A stretch of DNA of 64,000 nucleotides from contig CM061067.1 of the NCBI GenBank assembly GCA_030762895.1, positions 53,159,667 through 53,223,666 of the forward strand, given 5' to 3'. Below the pieces are notes generated by a model. It had not been told where the DNA came from, did not search any database, and saw nothing but the letters and a program-made list of their open reading frames with translations. Positions 12,410 through 24,999 of the stretch are shown here, piece after piece. A program made the position numbers and the translations under genes. Every line of letters begins with the position of its first letter. Within the stretch, counting starts at the first letter, position 1. Source of the stretch: Sophora flavescens (Eukaryota > Streptophyta > Magnoliopsida > Fabales > Fabaceae).

Positions 12410-13515
12410 TGTTAGGGGTGAAATTTCTGATTATTGACGGATGCATTTTGACAGACCAACGAAGGAATCAGAGTAATGAGGCCTGATTATTGATGGATGC
12501 ATTTCGATAGGCTGACAAAGGAATCAGAGTAATGACTAAAATTTTCTAAGTATTGAGAATATTTAGTTGACAAGAAAACACTGGTCGACAGAAAGGATAA
12601 ATTGACAACCAAGTTTTTTGACAAAGTATTAAGAAGAGTTGTCAAACGTACAGAGAAATGTGAAAATGGATAAGTCCTCAAGATTGACAAGGCATTAGCA
12701 AGATAAGCTGTCAAGCAACCAGACCGTTGAAGACAATCAAGTTGGCGTGGAGCGGTTCAAGAAATTGAGCAATTATTAGAGTCGGTGGACAAGCAGTTTA
12801 AATTTGAAATTTAGAGAACTACCAAGATACGTGACAGTCATTTAGATAGGAAGTTACTATTAGGTAGTTATTTTATTTGCCTATAAATACTAGTTATTAC
12901 AATGTAATAAAGGTCAGTTACTTGATACACATCCTACATATCTCGATCGCACAGCAGATTGACAAATTACATTCAAGTATTCCTTCCATCCTTCTTATTT
13001 CAATACTATGACAGAATTCAATGCCATTTTCATCTATTTTGTTCAAGTTCTTTACTTGTTACTTTTAATTTCCAGTATTTCTCTCAAGTTCATCGTTTAA
13101 GTTTATTTTATTTCTTGCAAGTAGTGTCATTTAGATCTTTCTTTACTTAACTTTCCTTTCAAACTTCAGTTTTCTTTTCATTATAAACTTAGTATGATTA
13201 GGAAGTTATTTTCTATTAAATAATTGTCCTTCTTTTAAACTTCAAACTTATATTTTCAAACTCAAGCAGTTTTACTGTCAACTTTCATTATTGGCAATAT
13301 TCTGCACATCTCTTTCAAACTTACATATTTGTGTTAACACTAAGTCTTTGCCAGTAATTCCTAATTTGGCTAATTGTCAAATTTGTACTTGGCAGACAAT
13401 TTACATACATATTTTTGACGAGATTACCGCATAACTCGTAGGTCCCCCACTCGTTTGATCTTCAATTATTTGTCATGAAAGAATTTTGGTCAAGAACCAA
13501 AAATCGACGTTAACA
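12410..13515 (+). repeat. 5' LTR of the gypsy element (1,106 bp)
   Basis: Begins TGTTAGGGGTGAAATTTCTG and ends TTAACA, so the ends form the usual TGTTA/TAACA inverted pair. A primer-binding-like sequence follows 3 nt later. The first 160 bp recur at 32767-32927 as the 3' LTR. A short internal repeat (ATTATTGACGGATGCATTT type) occurs twice in the first 90 bp. The sequence ATTTGCCTATAAATACTAG near 12880 contains a TATAAATA, the likely promoter TATA box. Confidence 0.88.
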
Positions 13516-13518
13516 AAT

Positions 13519-13536
13519 TGGCACGCCCAGTGGGAT
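13519..13536 (+). other. Putative primer-binding site
   Basis: TGGCACGCCCAGTGGGAT starts 3 nt after the 5' LTR. It begins with TGG, the complement of a tRNA CCA end. The primer tRNA could not be identified by eye. Confidence 0.7.
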
Positions 13537-13650
13537 GAGTTCAGAGTAACTCGTATAAGTGTCACGAACTCTCACATACAAATTTATTGTATGCGTCTAT
13601 GGAGTGGGAGAGTGATTCAATCGCTATCTAATTCCCCAAACTCGGTAAAC

Positions 13651-15580
13651 ATGAGTAGTGCAAGTAATGCAGGCGTAGTCAGCACTAACGCCGCCGCGTC
13701 AACGGTTAATGACGAGAAGAGGCGTTTCCTATGCTCAAGTTGTCAATAGGTTTGACGAAGTTGTCCAAGGAACACTCCCGTCACCAACTTCCCCAGTTGT
13801 ACAACAAATAAGTCCGGCAACTACTGGATTGTCTCCACAAAGTATTGTGAATTCAAACACAAGAGGGACTATGCAACCTCTGCCACAACCTTTGTATGGA
13901 ATGCCTTACGACTCGATCACGGTCAATCCAAATACCCTATTTGCATACATACCATATCCGAATGGAGTAACGACGACCGCCCATACATCGGGACAGGCAG
14001 GGCCGTCGAGCACGGGGCAAATCCCCAGTTGAGAGAATGGGATAACAGGGTCAGTGGTGATGACCCATACTCGACAAGAGCGTCCAGTACTATGATCACA
14101 AGTATCCCCACTTAGACAACCCCCGCAAAATATTGTTGGTCTATCAGAGGCTACATTAACCAATGTTCGATAACAAATTGACTCTAGTAACTTGGACATG
14201 GTAAATACATTTACTCAGCAAACAGGTACAATGATTATGCCATTAATGGAAAATACAAATAATGCATGCATGACATTGGCAAACGAGATACGTAGGTTAA
14301 ATAGAGCCTTGGGCGTGTTAGCCCCAGACGATAACCAAAATGCCAATAGAAATACCATTAGAAATGTCAACAGGAATGTCAACCAAGGTCAGAATAACCA
14401 ACCACAGGTTGGACAACTACAAGTTATCCAACTTGACGAATCCGAACAAGACGACGAGCGGCCACAGCCCCATCGTCAAGTCCCTCTGAGACGTGGAAAT
14501 GTACACATTCTACAACCAGAGGAAGACGACGACTTTGTCATAACCCAGGGTGCTCTTGGAGCGCTGCGTCAAAATGTTCTAAACCAGAATGTTAACCAAG
14601 TTGTTGAACAAGCATTTAATAGGTTTGGTTTTAACATAGGTTATGCCAATCAGTCATTTTTTGCACCGGCATTTCCTGACTAGGTCCAACAGGCAGAAAT
14701 GCCTCGAGGATACAAAATACCCAAAATGTCAAAATTATCGGGGGAAAGTGGAGAATCAACCGTCGAGCACATTGCCCGATATTCAATCGAATTAGGAGAT
14801 TTGGCTTTAGAGGAGGGGCTAAAAATGAAGTTTTTTCCTAGTTCATTAACTAAGAATGCTTTTTCTTGGTTTTCAACTCTGAGACCTAATTCCATACATT
14901 CCTGAAATCAATTAGAGAGGATCTTTCATGATCAATTCTTTAGTGGTGATTTAAAAATTGGGTTGACAGACTTATTCGGTATTAAAAGAATGAATAACGA
15001 GTTTGTCGAAGATTACCTTGCCCGATTCCGTCAAATGAGGAGTCGCTGCTTTACCCCTATCCCTAAGGCAGAGATAGTGAAGATCGTTGTCGGGGGACTA
15101 GATTACTATATTAGGAAGAAATTGGTCAACCAACACTTAATTGATCTTGCCCAGTTGGGTGACAAGGTCCGACAAATTGAACAGCTAAAGGCCGAAAAGA
15201 TTTTCAAGCAGAGGAAATTCCTCAAAAGAGAAAAGATTAATTTTGTCGGATGTAGTGAGTTCGACGAAGAGGGTAATAATTCTGAAGAATATGAGGTAGA
15301 TTATGTTGAATTGAAAACTGGTCCCCCGTATACATGTCAAGCCTTGAGGCCTGCAAGGACCAGAGAAAGGATTCCTTTCATCAATAAGAAAGTGTATACA
15401 TTTGACGTGACTAAAGCTGACCAAATATTTGACATACTGCTCAAAGATAAGCAATTAAAAGTGTCAGAGGATCATAGGCTATTGAAAGCCCATGAAATAA
15501 AAGATCGGAAATATTGTAAGTTTCATAATACTTTTGGTCATGTAACTAACGACTGTATGCATTTCAGGGAAATCATTTAG
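13651..15580 (+). pseudogene. gag region of the gypsy element, broken
   Basis: The likely start is the ATG at 13651 (MSSASNAGV). The frame shifts near 13722, then stops occur around 14030-14190. The central part (14699-15200) fits Retrotrans_gag: PRGYKIPKMSKLSG, FFPSSLTKNAFSWFSTL, VEDYLARFRQMRSRC. The Trp expected after NSIHS at 14903-14905 is a TGA. Near the end, YCKFHNTFGHVTNDC is a zinc-knuckle-like Cys/His cluster of the type seen in Tat/Ogre gags. Gag would assemble the RNA-containing particle in the cytoplasm; this copy cannot make a full-length product. Confidence 0.8.
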
Positions 15581-15586
15581 AAAGGT

Positions 15587-17614
15587 TTGACAAAGGGAAG
15601 ATTAAAGTTTTCAGACAAGAAACCAGACATGAAGATTGACACAGAACCGTTCGGCCCTGAAGTTAATAAAAATGACCGCCAAGTCCCTATGGGAATAGGC
15701 ATGGTCAATATAAGAGCTGGACAGAATATTCAGATGGACCTGACAGATTCATTTGATATCTATCCAAAGCTAGGGGAACCACTTGTCGAATTCATGACAC
15801 GCAAGAAATCTGGTGATATTATCAAAGTTTGCCCAAAATGTGAAGGATTTTATGACGATGCTGCTGCTAAGACAGCTAGGGCACAAAAAACACCATCATA
15901 TCACTCACAAAACAGAACTGAGTCTCATGACGGTAATATTCAGGGCAAGTTCTCACACTTAAATAGCCATACTGGGTCTATTAGTGTGCACATAAGTGAT
16001 ATGCATACTATAAACAGACAGACAGGCAGTCATCAGCAACATACGTATCAGACAAGACCTAGACAAAATAACACTGGAGGTTGGCTTGAAGAGTCAGTTA
16101 GAGAATCGGTAAGAAGTAACAGGCCTGTCGGTGGAGGGTTCAATTCTGTCAGGACCAGGAAACCCCCGTCCAATGTAATAGTGGTTCGATGGGTAAGAAA
16201 TTCCGCTATGGCTTGCTTCCCCGAATCACGAAGGAAGAAATGGGTCAGGAAAAATAAGTTTAATAATCATAATCCACCCTTCTGGAATGAGGATTACCGA
16301 AAGGGGCAACTATTTCAAAACACTTAGACGACAGGACCTGGTTTGTCAGGACCATCAAGTTAACCAGCTATGTCCAAGAGTCAAAAGAGGAGGCGACAAA
16401 GGCTCCGACAGGCACAAAAGAGGAAGCTCACCAAGCAAGAGGGTGTCGCCATAAAGGAGATGCCTTCACAAGATACTGGTTGTCTGGTAGCAGTGGTTGA
16501 CAACAAAGCTGACAAGAAGGGAGATGCCAAAATGAAAAGCATGATAGTGACCCATCCCATAGAAGTTGATACGATGGGACCCATTAATCAGGCCAGGCAG
16601 AATAAGCCTACATCACAGGTTTTCACAGAAAAGAAGAAGGCTTTAGAGCAGGCATCACCACCAGTAAGATCCACTGGCAAATGGCCTGTCGGGCTGGCAG
16701 AGATGGAAAAGGTTGTAGGACTCGAGAAAGAATTTGAGGCCAGAATGGGAAAACAACAATTGACAACGTTCAAGCCTGAGTGTGATTTAACCAAAGAAGA
16801 ATTGCCATTCGATGTTGTCATCGAAGCACTGAATGATCCAAATGATGACATAAACATCATCAAAGACATGGACATGGAAAGCCAGAATGAAGATATAGCT
16901 GATATCATCGAGTCACTGGATAATTGTGGCGCAGGAATAGGCCGACCTCTGTCAGATAGGTCAGGAACAAATGATGAGAATGTTTTAAAAAGAAATCATG
17001 GCAGAATGGTTGGAGGTGCATTTTTGGATGAGGATCCAGAGAATGTAGTCATATTGGAACAAGGGATGGAAATGAAGATAGGATTGATTTCATTCATTCC
17101 AGCAGAATATGAAGGATATCTTGAGGTCAATTTCTCTGACGATGATGATGATGTCGTCAATAATGGAAGAGACCCAAGTGATTTCTGGATGTGTGTTCAA
17201 GAAAACTTGGTTACCGTATTCGAAAATGTAGCTCAGTTGGAGAAGCCCACCGATGAGAAAAGAAACCATTTGAGGCCTTTACATGTAAAAGCCATAATAG
17301 ATGGAAGACCTACCAACAGGGTTTTAATTGACGGGGGAGCTGCTGTGAACCTGATGCCAAGAGGAATGTTCAAAAATCAAGGGAAGGATCAATCGGATTT
17401 AATTCGGACAAATATGGTTGTCACTGACTTCAGTGGCAAAACTTCTCCGTCAGATGGCATCTTTTTGTTAAATATACAGGTTGGCACCCTCGAAAGGATG
17501 ACATTGTTTGTAATAATTCCAGCCAAGTTAAGCTACAACATATTGCTTGTCAGGTATTGGATTCACGTTGTAGGAGCTGTTCCGTCAACAGTGCATCAAA
17601 AAGTAATCTTATAA
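15587..17614 (+). pseudogene. gag-protease linker and aspartic protease of the gypsy element
   Basis: Two open blocks (15587-16327 and 16370-17614) separated by one in-frame break. The first includes a CPKCEGFYDDAAAKTARAQK stretch. The second is acidic and Lys-rich and ends with a retropepsin-like domain: IIDGRPTNRVLIDGGAAVNL, then FSGKTSPSDGIFLLNIQVG and YNILLVRYWIHVVGAVPSTV. The active-site triad reads Asp-Gly-Gly (17330-17338) rather than Asp-Ser/Thr-Gly, a form I associate with the Ogre/Tat branch. It would process the polyprotein. Confidence is high for the domain and low for activity. Confidence 0.75.
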
Positions 17615-17638
17615 AATGCTCAACATCGGGTAGAAATC

Positions 17639-19513
17639 GTGGAGGCAGATGACAGTGCTTGCTATGCTCAACAATTACATGTCGATTTCAAGGTATATTC
17701 ACCAAACGTCAGGCCTATAACTACCAACGAAGGGGTCATTGACAAAGATGCATTGGAAGCAAGCCTTCTCAGCCAATTCGGTGTTAAGGTAAAGGACGAG
17801 GCCGACAAGACTCGGCCAAATTCCTACAATGAGTCTTGAAATACAATTGAGAAGATTGTCGGCCTATCTGGCCGACAAAGAAGTACACACTTTAGAAAGT
17901 GTGTTAACAGATTGTATCATTGACGACGACCCTTTTGGTTTTGAAAAGGGAGCCGAAGTTAAGCAAAATGTGGAAGTGGAAGATCCCCTGGAAGAAATAA
18001 ACTTAGGGACGGAATAAAAGAAAAGGCCTATCTTCGTGAGTGTTTTCTGCCAGAGGATTACAAACAAAAACTTGTCAAACTAATTATAGAGTATAAAGAT
18101 TGCTTCGCATGGGACTACGATTAAATGTCGGGTTTAAGCAGGGATCTTGTCGAACACATATTACCACTTAGGGAGGATTGCAAACCTGTCAAACAGGCGA
18201 GCAAAAGATTTGCCCCCGAGGTGATGCATAAAATCAAAGAGGAAGTAGAAAGACTGCTTAAAGCAAAGTTCATTCGAACAACCAGGTATGTCGAATGGCT
18301 TTCTAACGTAGTTCCTGTAATTAAAAAGAATGGTAAAATGAGGGTATGCATAGATTTTAGAAATCTAAATGTTGCTACTCTTAAAGAAGAATATCCAATG
18401 CCAATAGCCAACATGCTTGTCGACTCAGTGTCAAGAAATGAAATTTTAAGCTGTATGGATGGCCATGCAGGTTATAATCAAATCTTTTTAGCCGAAGAAG
18501 ATGTGTCAAAGACTGCCTTCAAGTGTCCGGGAGCAATAGGGACATATGAATGGATTGTCATGCCTTTCGGTTTGAAGAACGCAGGAGCCACCTACCAGCA
18601 AGCAATGAATACTATGTTCCATGATGTGATTGGGAAATTTATAGAAGTATATATTGATGATGTGGTGGTCACGTCAAAAACTAAAAAGGATCACCTAGAG
18701 CACCTGAAGCAAGGGTTTGAAAGGATGAGAAGACACAACCTCAAAATGAACCTAGAGAAATGCAGCTTCAGAGTATCGGCAACCAAATTCTTGGGCTTTT
18801 TAGTTCACAAGAAAGGGATCAAAGTGGACAAAAATAAAGCCAAAGCAGTTTTGGAAGCCGCAGCACCGACAAATAAGAAGGAATTGTAGTCCTTCCTAGG
18901 AAAGGTTAACTTTCTGCGAAGGTTTATATCAAATTTGTCGGGAAGAACAAGAGTATTTGCACCATTGGTCAAGTTGAAAGCAGAAAAAAGTTTCCTATGG
19001 GAATCTTGTCATCAAGAAGCCTTTGACCAGATCAAGCAATATTTAGTTAATCCACCGACCATGATGCCTGCTCTGCCTAGTCGACCGTTGAAGTTGTACA
19101 TATCAACATCCGAAGATACTGTAGGATGTCTATTGGCCCAGGATGACTATGACAATGTCGAAAGGGCCGTGTATTATCTAAGCAGAGTTCTCAACGATGC
19201 TGAGAAAAGATATAGTGCCATAGAGAAATTCTGTCTAGCGTTGTATTTTTCATGTACTAAACTTAAATATTATATGATGCCTTGTAATGTGTTGGTTATT
19301 TCCAAAACCGATGTAATAAAGTATATGTTGTCAAAACCAGTCCTTAATGGACAAATTGGTAAATGGACCATTGCTTTGTCGGAATGTTCTTTACAATACG
19401 TACCAGCCAAAGCTGTCAAAGGTCAGGCAATTGCCGACTTCTTGGTAGAACATCCAGGATTGAATGTGCCAGAAATAAACTGTCAGTTTACAACCATGGA
19501 AACTTTACTTTGA
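17639..19513 (+). pseudogene. Reverse transcriptase and first RNase H of the gypsy element, broken
   Basis: A linker (17639-18120, with stops) precedes the reverse transcriptase. RT signatures are VVPVIKKNGKMRVCIDFRNL, MPFGLKNAGATYQ and the catalytic YIDD at 18650-18661, followed by KCSFRVSATKFLGF. A TAG at 18887-18889 interrupts the thumb just before SFLGKVNFLRRFI. The RNase H1-like domain (LYISTSEDTVGCLLAQ; YSAIEKFCLALYFSCTKLKY) runs to about 19480. The frame changes near 19495 at the boundary to the second RNase H. The enzyme would copy element RNA into DNA. Confidence 0.87.
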
Positions 19514-20093
19514 TGGGTTAAGGCATCAAGGAGGTAGTGGAGTAGGAGTCTTAATCGTGACTCCACAAGGAACTCCTACTAAGTTCATGTTTGAACTTAA
19601 GTATCCATGTTCTAACAATGAAGCTGAGTATGAAGCTTTGATTATCGGATTAGAGATATTAGCAGAGATGAAAGCACGAAATGTTAATATCTTTGGGGAT
19701 TCTCAGTTGGTTATTAAACAACTTACCCAAGAATACAAGTGTGTCAGCTACAACTTGACAAAATATTGTATTATAGCAAGTAAGTTAATGAGAAAATTCG
19801 ATGACATAATTGTCAAATATATCCCCAGGGAGTTAAATCAAGAGGCTAATGAGTTAGCTCAAATAACTTCAGGATACAAGATATCTCAAAAGACTTTGAC
19901 GGATCTAATGGAAATTAGGGAATTATTATATCCATTAGAAGAAAGAGATGTATTGGTCAATGACATAATTCTGCCCAATGATTGGAGGTTTCCAATAATA
20001 GAGTATTTGGAAAATCCAAGTCAAAATACAGATAGAAGAATAAAACATAGAGCATTGAATTATACTATGCAAGGTGGAATATTACATAGATGA
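19490..20093 (+). pseudogene. Second, archaeal-type RNase H domain of the gypsy element
   Basis: A distinct RNase H follows the RT-linked one: YFDG (catalytic Asp) near 19508, NNEAEYEALIIGLEI (catalytic Glu), and FGDSQLVIKQL (catalytic Asp), then PRELNQEANELAQ. It is in a different frame from the upstream domain. Two RNase H domains in tandem mark the Tat/Ogre lineage of plant Ty3/gypsy elements. The frame ends with a TGA at 20091-20093. Confidence 0.85.
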
Positions 20094-21251
20094 TATGTCT
20101 ATGGAACCTTACGTAAGTGCCTAAGTGAGCAAGATGCTTATTTGGCTTTGTCAGAGGTCCATGAAGGCATATGTGGGGCCCACCAGGCAGGAGAGAAAAT
20201 GAAATGGGTGCTCCGACGGAGTTTGTATTATTGGTCAACTATGGTTAGGGACTGCATTTTGTTCGCCAAATCTTGTGAGCAATATCATAAACATGGCCAC
20301 ATACAGAATGTTCCAGCCAGTGAATTGCACTCTATTGTCAAACCATGGTCATTCAGAGGATGGGCTTTGGATTTAATTGGCCAAATACACCCATCCTCAT
20401 CAAAAGGACATCAATTCATTTTAGTTGGAGTCGATTACTTTACCAAGTGGGTGGAAGCGGTTTGCCTCAAAGCAGTCACCCAAAAAGATGTGATTGATTT
20501 TGTTCAAAATCATATTGTTTGTCGGTTTGGAATACCACAAACCTTGACAACTGATCAATGATCAGTTTTTACCGGGAAGAAAATCATAGAATATGCCAAC
20601 TCTTGGTATATAAAGATGCTCACATCTACTCCATACTATGCACAAGCTAATGGCCAAGTTGAGGCCATAAATAAGATTATTATTGTTCTTATTAAAAAGC
20701 ATGTGGGATGACAACCTAGGAACTGGCATAACACTCTTGACCAAATACTGTAGGCATATAGGAATTCACCCAAACAATCGACAGGAACCTCGCCATACAA
20801 GTTAGTATACGGACATGATCCGGTATTGCCTGTCGAAATCAATCTTCAGTCAATTCGTATTCAAAGACAAGATGACTTGCCTATCGACCATTATTGGGAT
20901 GCAATGTTGGATGAATTAGACGAATTAAGCGATGAAAGGTTGATTGCATTGGAGAATTTAATTCGACAGAAAGAAAGAATTGCAAAATTCTACAATAGTC
21001 AAGTGAAGTTTAAATTATTCAAAGTAAATGACTTAGTATGGAAAGTCATTTTGCCTATGGATAAAAGTTGTCGAGAGTTCGATAAATGGTCACCAAAATG
21101 GGAAGGACCATTTAAGATTTCTAAAGCATTTTCTGGGAATGTGTATGCACTTGTTGATGTCAATACGGGCTTAGGAATTAGTTCAATTAATGGTAAGTAT
21201 TTAAAGAAATATCAACCGACAATACTGGAAGTAAAGATTGACAACAAGTAA
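20094..21251 (+). pseudogene. Integrase of the gypsy element, broken
   Basis: An HHCC zinc-binding module (EVHEGICGAHQAG ... CILFAKSCEQYHKHG) precedes the catalytic core: Asp in FRGWALDLIGQI, Asp in TLTTDQ, and Glu in ANGQVEAINK. A C-terminal chromatin/DNA-binding-like region (FKVNDLVWKVILP, KWSPKWEGPFKISKAF) ends at 21251. In-frame stops at 20559-20561, 20709-20711 and 20751-20753 prevent a full product. It would insert the DNA copy into the genome. The domain order RT-RNH-INT confirms Ty3/gypsy rather than Ty1/copia. Confidence 0.87.
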
Positions 21252-22174
21252 AAAGAAATAAGAATATTTTATTCACCAACTTGGCAAAGCAACCATACAT
21301 TGCCAAAAGTACAGATTGTTAATCTAAATTATTCATTGTTGTCAAAAGTACAAATAATCAATCAAAGCAAACTTATTCCTAAAATAACTAAGAGTTAGAA
21401 ACTCTGATAAGATTGACAGACTTTTATCCTTCACTCTTCGACAATGCAGCAGCGCAACCTAATTGGGTGAGTGCCATATTCCCATTTGATGAGGTTTCGT
21501 CTGCTTCATATCGAGGGAGCACAGAGTGTAAAGAAAATTTGGCACGAGCATATTTCACCATCATTTAACCCAGAAGGTGGTTGTTACTTATGGTGTAGCA
21601 AAGACAACACCAAGTGAGATAACCACCCACCGAGAAGAAGATGATGGAACAGGAAACAGATGCACCCATTCTGTTTCAAGTCCGCTCTAACCAGAGGTGG
21701 GTAGCGGTAGTCAGCTCTAGTAATTACGTTGGTTGCTGATCTCTACCGTGCCCATTATGTTGGTTACTGATCTCTACTAACAAAATGACCATCAAGACAA
21801 AGACCTTGAATATGAAAATTAAAGGTTATAAGGTCAGGCTCCCACGGGAATTGTAAGAAAAATAAGGTCATTGATGGAAACATATTTGATGTAAAATCAC
21901 AAATTTTTAATGGCATATATGTTGTGAGAAGCAAACCTTGCTATTTATAACTGGTTTGGAGAGACAAAAAATTAAATGTAGCGGGTTTACCAATGTTTTG
22001 AAACTTACCAAGATTAATGGTAAATTTATATGGGTAAGTTACGAAATTTATTGGAACCAACAGTTGAAATTAAGTAAATGTGAAAATAGACCAAGAGTCA
22101 TTTTCATTAAAAGGATGACGAAATAAGTGTCGAAATTACAAAATTTGATATAAAGAAAAGAAAATTACAACAGA
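21252..22174. other. Gypsy 3' noncoding region
   Basis: Spacer between the integrase and the end of the antisense gene. It contains an imperfect doublet of TTGGTTACTGATCTCTACT (around 21728-21780). No other feature is seen. Confidence 0.5.
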
Positions 22175-22972
22175 TCAAATTTTGTCTGAGCCAATGTCAA
22201 AAGACAACTGATCCCAGGCAAAGGTAAGATCAGCCTTGTTGGCAACGGCAACATCATATTCGGGCTGTAAAGCACGAAGTTTGGCAACTACGGTTTCAAC
22301 TCTTTGGCCAAGTTGGACAGATTCGTCTTCAATGGCTTTAACTTTGTATCTGCTTTTCTCCAGAGCTTTATCAAACTTGGTGCACTGTCGGTCTGTCAAT
22401 TCAATCTCTGCCAATAACTTTTTTCGGTAGTCCAGGAGGGAGTTTTTAGTCTGAGTGCCTGTCGAGATAAGATCAAGCTCTTTTTGTTTGGAAGCCTCTA
22501 GATCCTGCAACTTGGCTAGAAGATTGTCCTTAATCTTTTCCTCCTCTTCATAGGAAGGAATGACAGAAGACATATTCTCTAATTTACCAGAGAACCGCTC
22601 CCAAAATTTGTGGATTGAGAGAAAGTGAGTGCGGCTAGGCAAAGGAAGGTTAGAATGAAGAGGGGTGATTTCGTTAATCGGCCTTGACAGTTCTTGTCGA
22701 ACATTAACATCAGAACTGAGAGTATTGAAGGAGTTGTCAAGAAGGGTTCTCAGACCATGCATGAGATTGATAACTCGAGACTCGCTAGAGTCAGCTTGAG
22801 TTGATGAAGAGTTGGCAGAAAAAGTTGATTCTTTCCGACTAACATCAGTCAGCATGTTGATCCAAGTATTGAAATGAAGAGCTGGTTTGGGTTCGGGAAA
22901 CTTAATAGTTGGAGGCCTAATTGGAGGCGAAGGAAGAACGACAGGACTTGTTTCAGCCAGTAAGGCCTCCAT
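22175..22972 (-). pseudogene. Antisense PMD gene of the gypsy element, 3' (C-terminal) part
   Basis: An open block on the opposite strand encodes Pro-rich sequence (SPPIRPPTIKFPEPKPALHF) followed by a long helical, probably coiled-coil region rich in Lys/Glu/Leu (DYRKKLLAEIELTDRQ, KFDKALEKSRYKVKAIEDES). It ends at 22175. CACTA-2 lies immediately upstream at 22980, and the rest of the gene continues beyond it at 29458. When the transposon and one ATA copy are discounted, the frame runs straight across the insertion site. See the 5' part for function. Confidence 0.7.
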
Positions 22973-23015
22973 ATCAATACACTAGTGGAAAATATACATT
23001 AGACGGTAAAGGTTT

Positions 23016-24985
23016 ACGTCAGTTAACCAAAAACTAGACGTTAAAAAGGGGGCGGTGGCAGTTTTGTAAATATCAGACTTCATTAATTCACTGTTAACGT
23101 CAGTTGTTTTAAGGACTGACGTTAAAAGTGAGGTGGTGGCAGTTTTGTAAATATTAAATCACTATTTGCGTCAGTTGTTTAATGAACTGACGTTAAAAGT
23201 GTTTTGCAAGAAATTATTAACACTTTTAACGTCAGTTGTTTATAAAACTGACGTTAGAAGTGTGATTTTTACTTCAGTTAAATATATATCTGACGTAAAT
23301 AATCAACTCATTCCTATCCTTCTTTCGTTGTCATCTCCCTGTTGTCACTCTTAACGCAGATCATCACTCCATATAGTGCAGTTTATTTCTAATCTTTTTT
23401 TTTTAAAAAAGTTTATTTTTAATCTTAATTAATTAGCTTGAATTAGTAAATTAACAAATTCTTGTGCAAATTAAAATAAATAAACACTTAACATAAAACA
23501 AGTTATATATGTATAATCAAATCGTATCTCATTGAAGCGATTCATAAGATACAATTACATGATTAAAAGATAAAAAATTTCCGCAAGATAGCACTAAAAT
23601 ATAAAAAAGTTTATGCTTCAACATCATTTTCTTCTCAGTCCTGTACTCAGAAACTCCAACATTGAATGCATCCCCTCCCTCATTTGAAGTCCTTGATGCT
23701 CCATCTGAATCCACAGTCACTTTGGAGCCGTGGCAGAGTGAAGGGTGCACTCGATCTGTTTCAGCAATATTCTTGGAATAGCCACTTGGTTCCAAAGCTG
23801 AGGTTTTGGAACCGTAGTCGCCGATTCTCCTGAAGGATGATGGTGTGTGCAATTCACATAATGCGATTTACACACCCTTATCACCCATTTAATGCGATTT
23901 ACACATCCTCATAATTTGTTTGACCATTAAGACAGAGACCTTTAAGTCTAGGTATAGGAAGAAAGAGTGATGAAGTTAATCTCCATGGCAGAGCCATATT
24001 GTGAAGCAGAAAAATTAAAGGTTGGAAGGAAGCTATTTATAGGAGTAGGGGATGAAGTTACTAGGCGTCGTAAGTTGATAAAAATTAAATTGATCATTAA
24101 GAGCATTAGGTTCCAAGGAGCATTGGGAGTTGGCAGTCATATATTATAAACGTGCAGAAAAGAAAACGCCCCGAAGGATTAGGAAGAAATAGACCTTTAA
24201 GTCTAGGTATAAACTTAGTGCTCATAAAGAGGATTATAGGTTACAATGTGCATGGGTAAGTAGCACAGCAGTAATGGGTAATTTAGTAGCAGAGTAGTCA
24301 AAGGAATGAATGCTCACTTTTAACGTCAGTTGTTGAATAAAACTGCCGTTAAAAGTGTTTTTAAAATAAAAAATATTTATTTTTAACGCCGATTGTTTAT
24401 ACAACGACGTTAAAAGTGTGATTTTTACTTGATTAAATAAACAAATGGCGTAAATAATCCTATATCCCTATCTCAAAATGCCCCGTTGTCACTCTTAACA
24501 CAGTCAATGGGTAAGTAGCGAGTAGTCAAAGGAATGAATGTTTTTGCAGAAACTTATACACTCGTTAACGCCGCTTGTTGAATAAAACTGAAGTTAAAAG
24601 TGTTTTTAAAATAAAAAATATTTATTTTTAACGTCTGTTGTTTATACAGTTGACGTTAAAAGTGTGATTTTTACTTCAGTTAAATAAATAGTTGACGTAA
24701 ATAATCCTATATCCCTATCTGAAATGCCCTGTTGTCACTCAATTAACACAGGTCTCAGAGCCATTTTGTGAAGGAATAGAAATATAGAGGAAAAGAAGAG
24801 GCGATGACAGATCGATAATGAAGAATGTTACTTTATATAGAGAATGATTTTTACACAACACTCTTAACGTCAGTTGTATTCAACAACGGACGTTAAAAGT
24901 GTTTTTTTAAAAAAAATATTAATATTTAACGTCAGTTTGTTAATAAAACTGACGTTAAAAAATTAATTGTAACGTCAGTTGTTTA
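23016..24985. repeat. CACTA-2 left subterminal hairpin arrays (three clusters)
   Basis: Clusters at about 23016-23301, 24318-24696 and 24866-24985 contain units of ACGTCAGTT, a short loop, then AACTGACGTTAAAA. The stretches between clusters include TGATTTACACACCC-like repeats and a segment (23630-23850) also found in CACTA-4. Binding by the element's own protein is inferred. Confidence 0.8.
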
Positions 24986-24999
24986 ATGTTGTTTTATAA

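Noticed and set aside
19300..19312. ACCGATGT inside the gypsy RT region as a CACTA array motif
   Set aside because: A single half-site in coding sequence with no partner arm; chance match.
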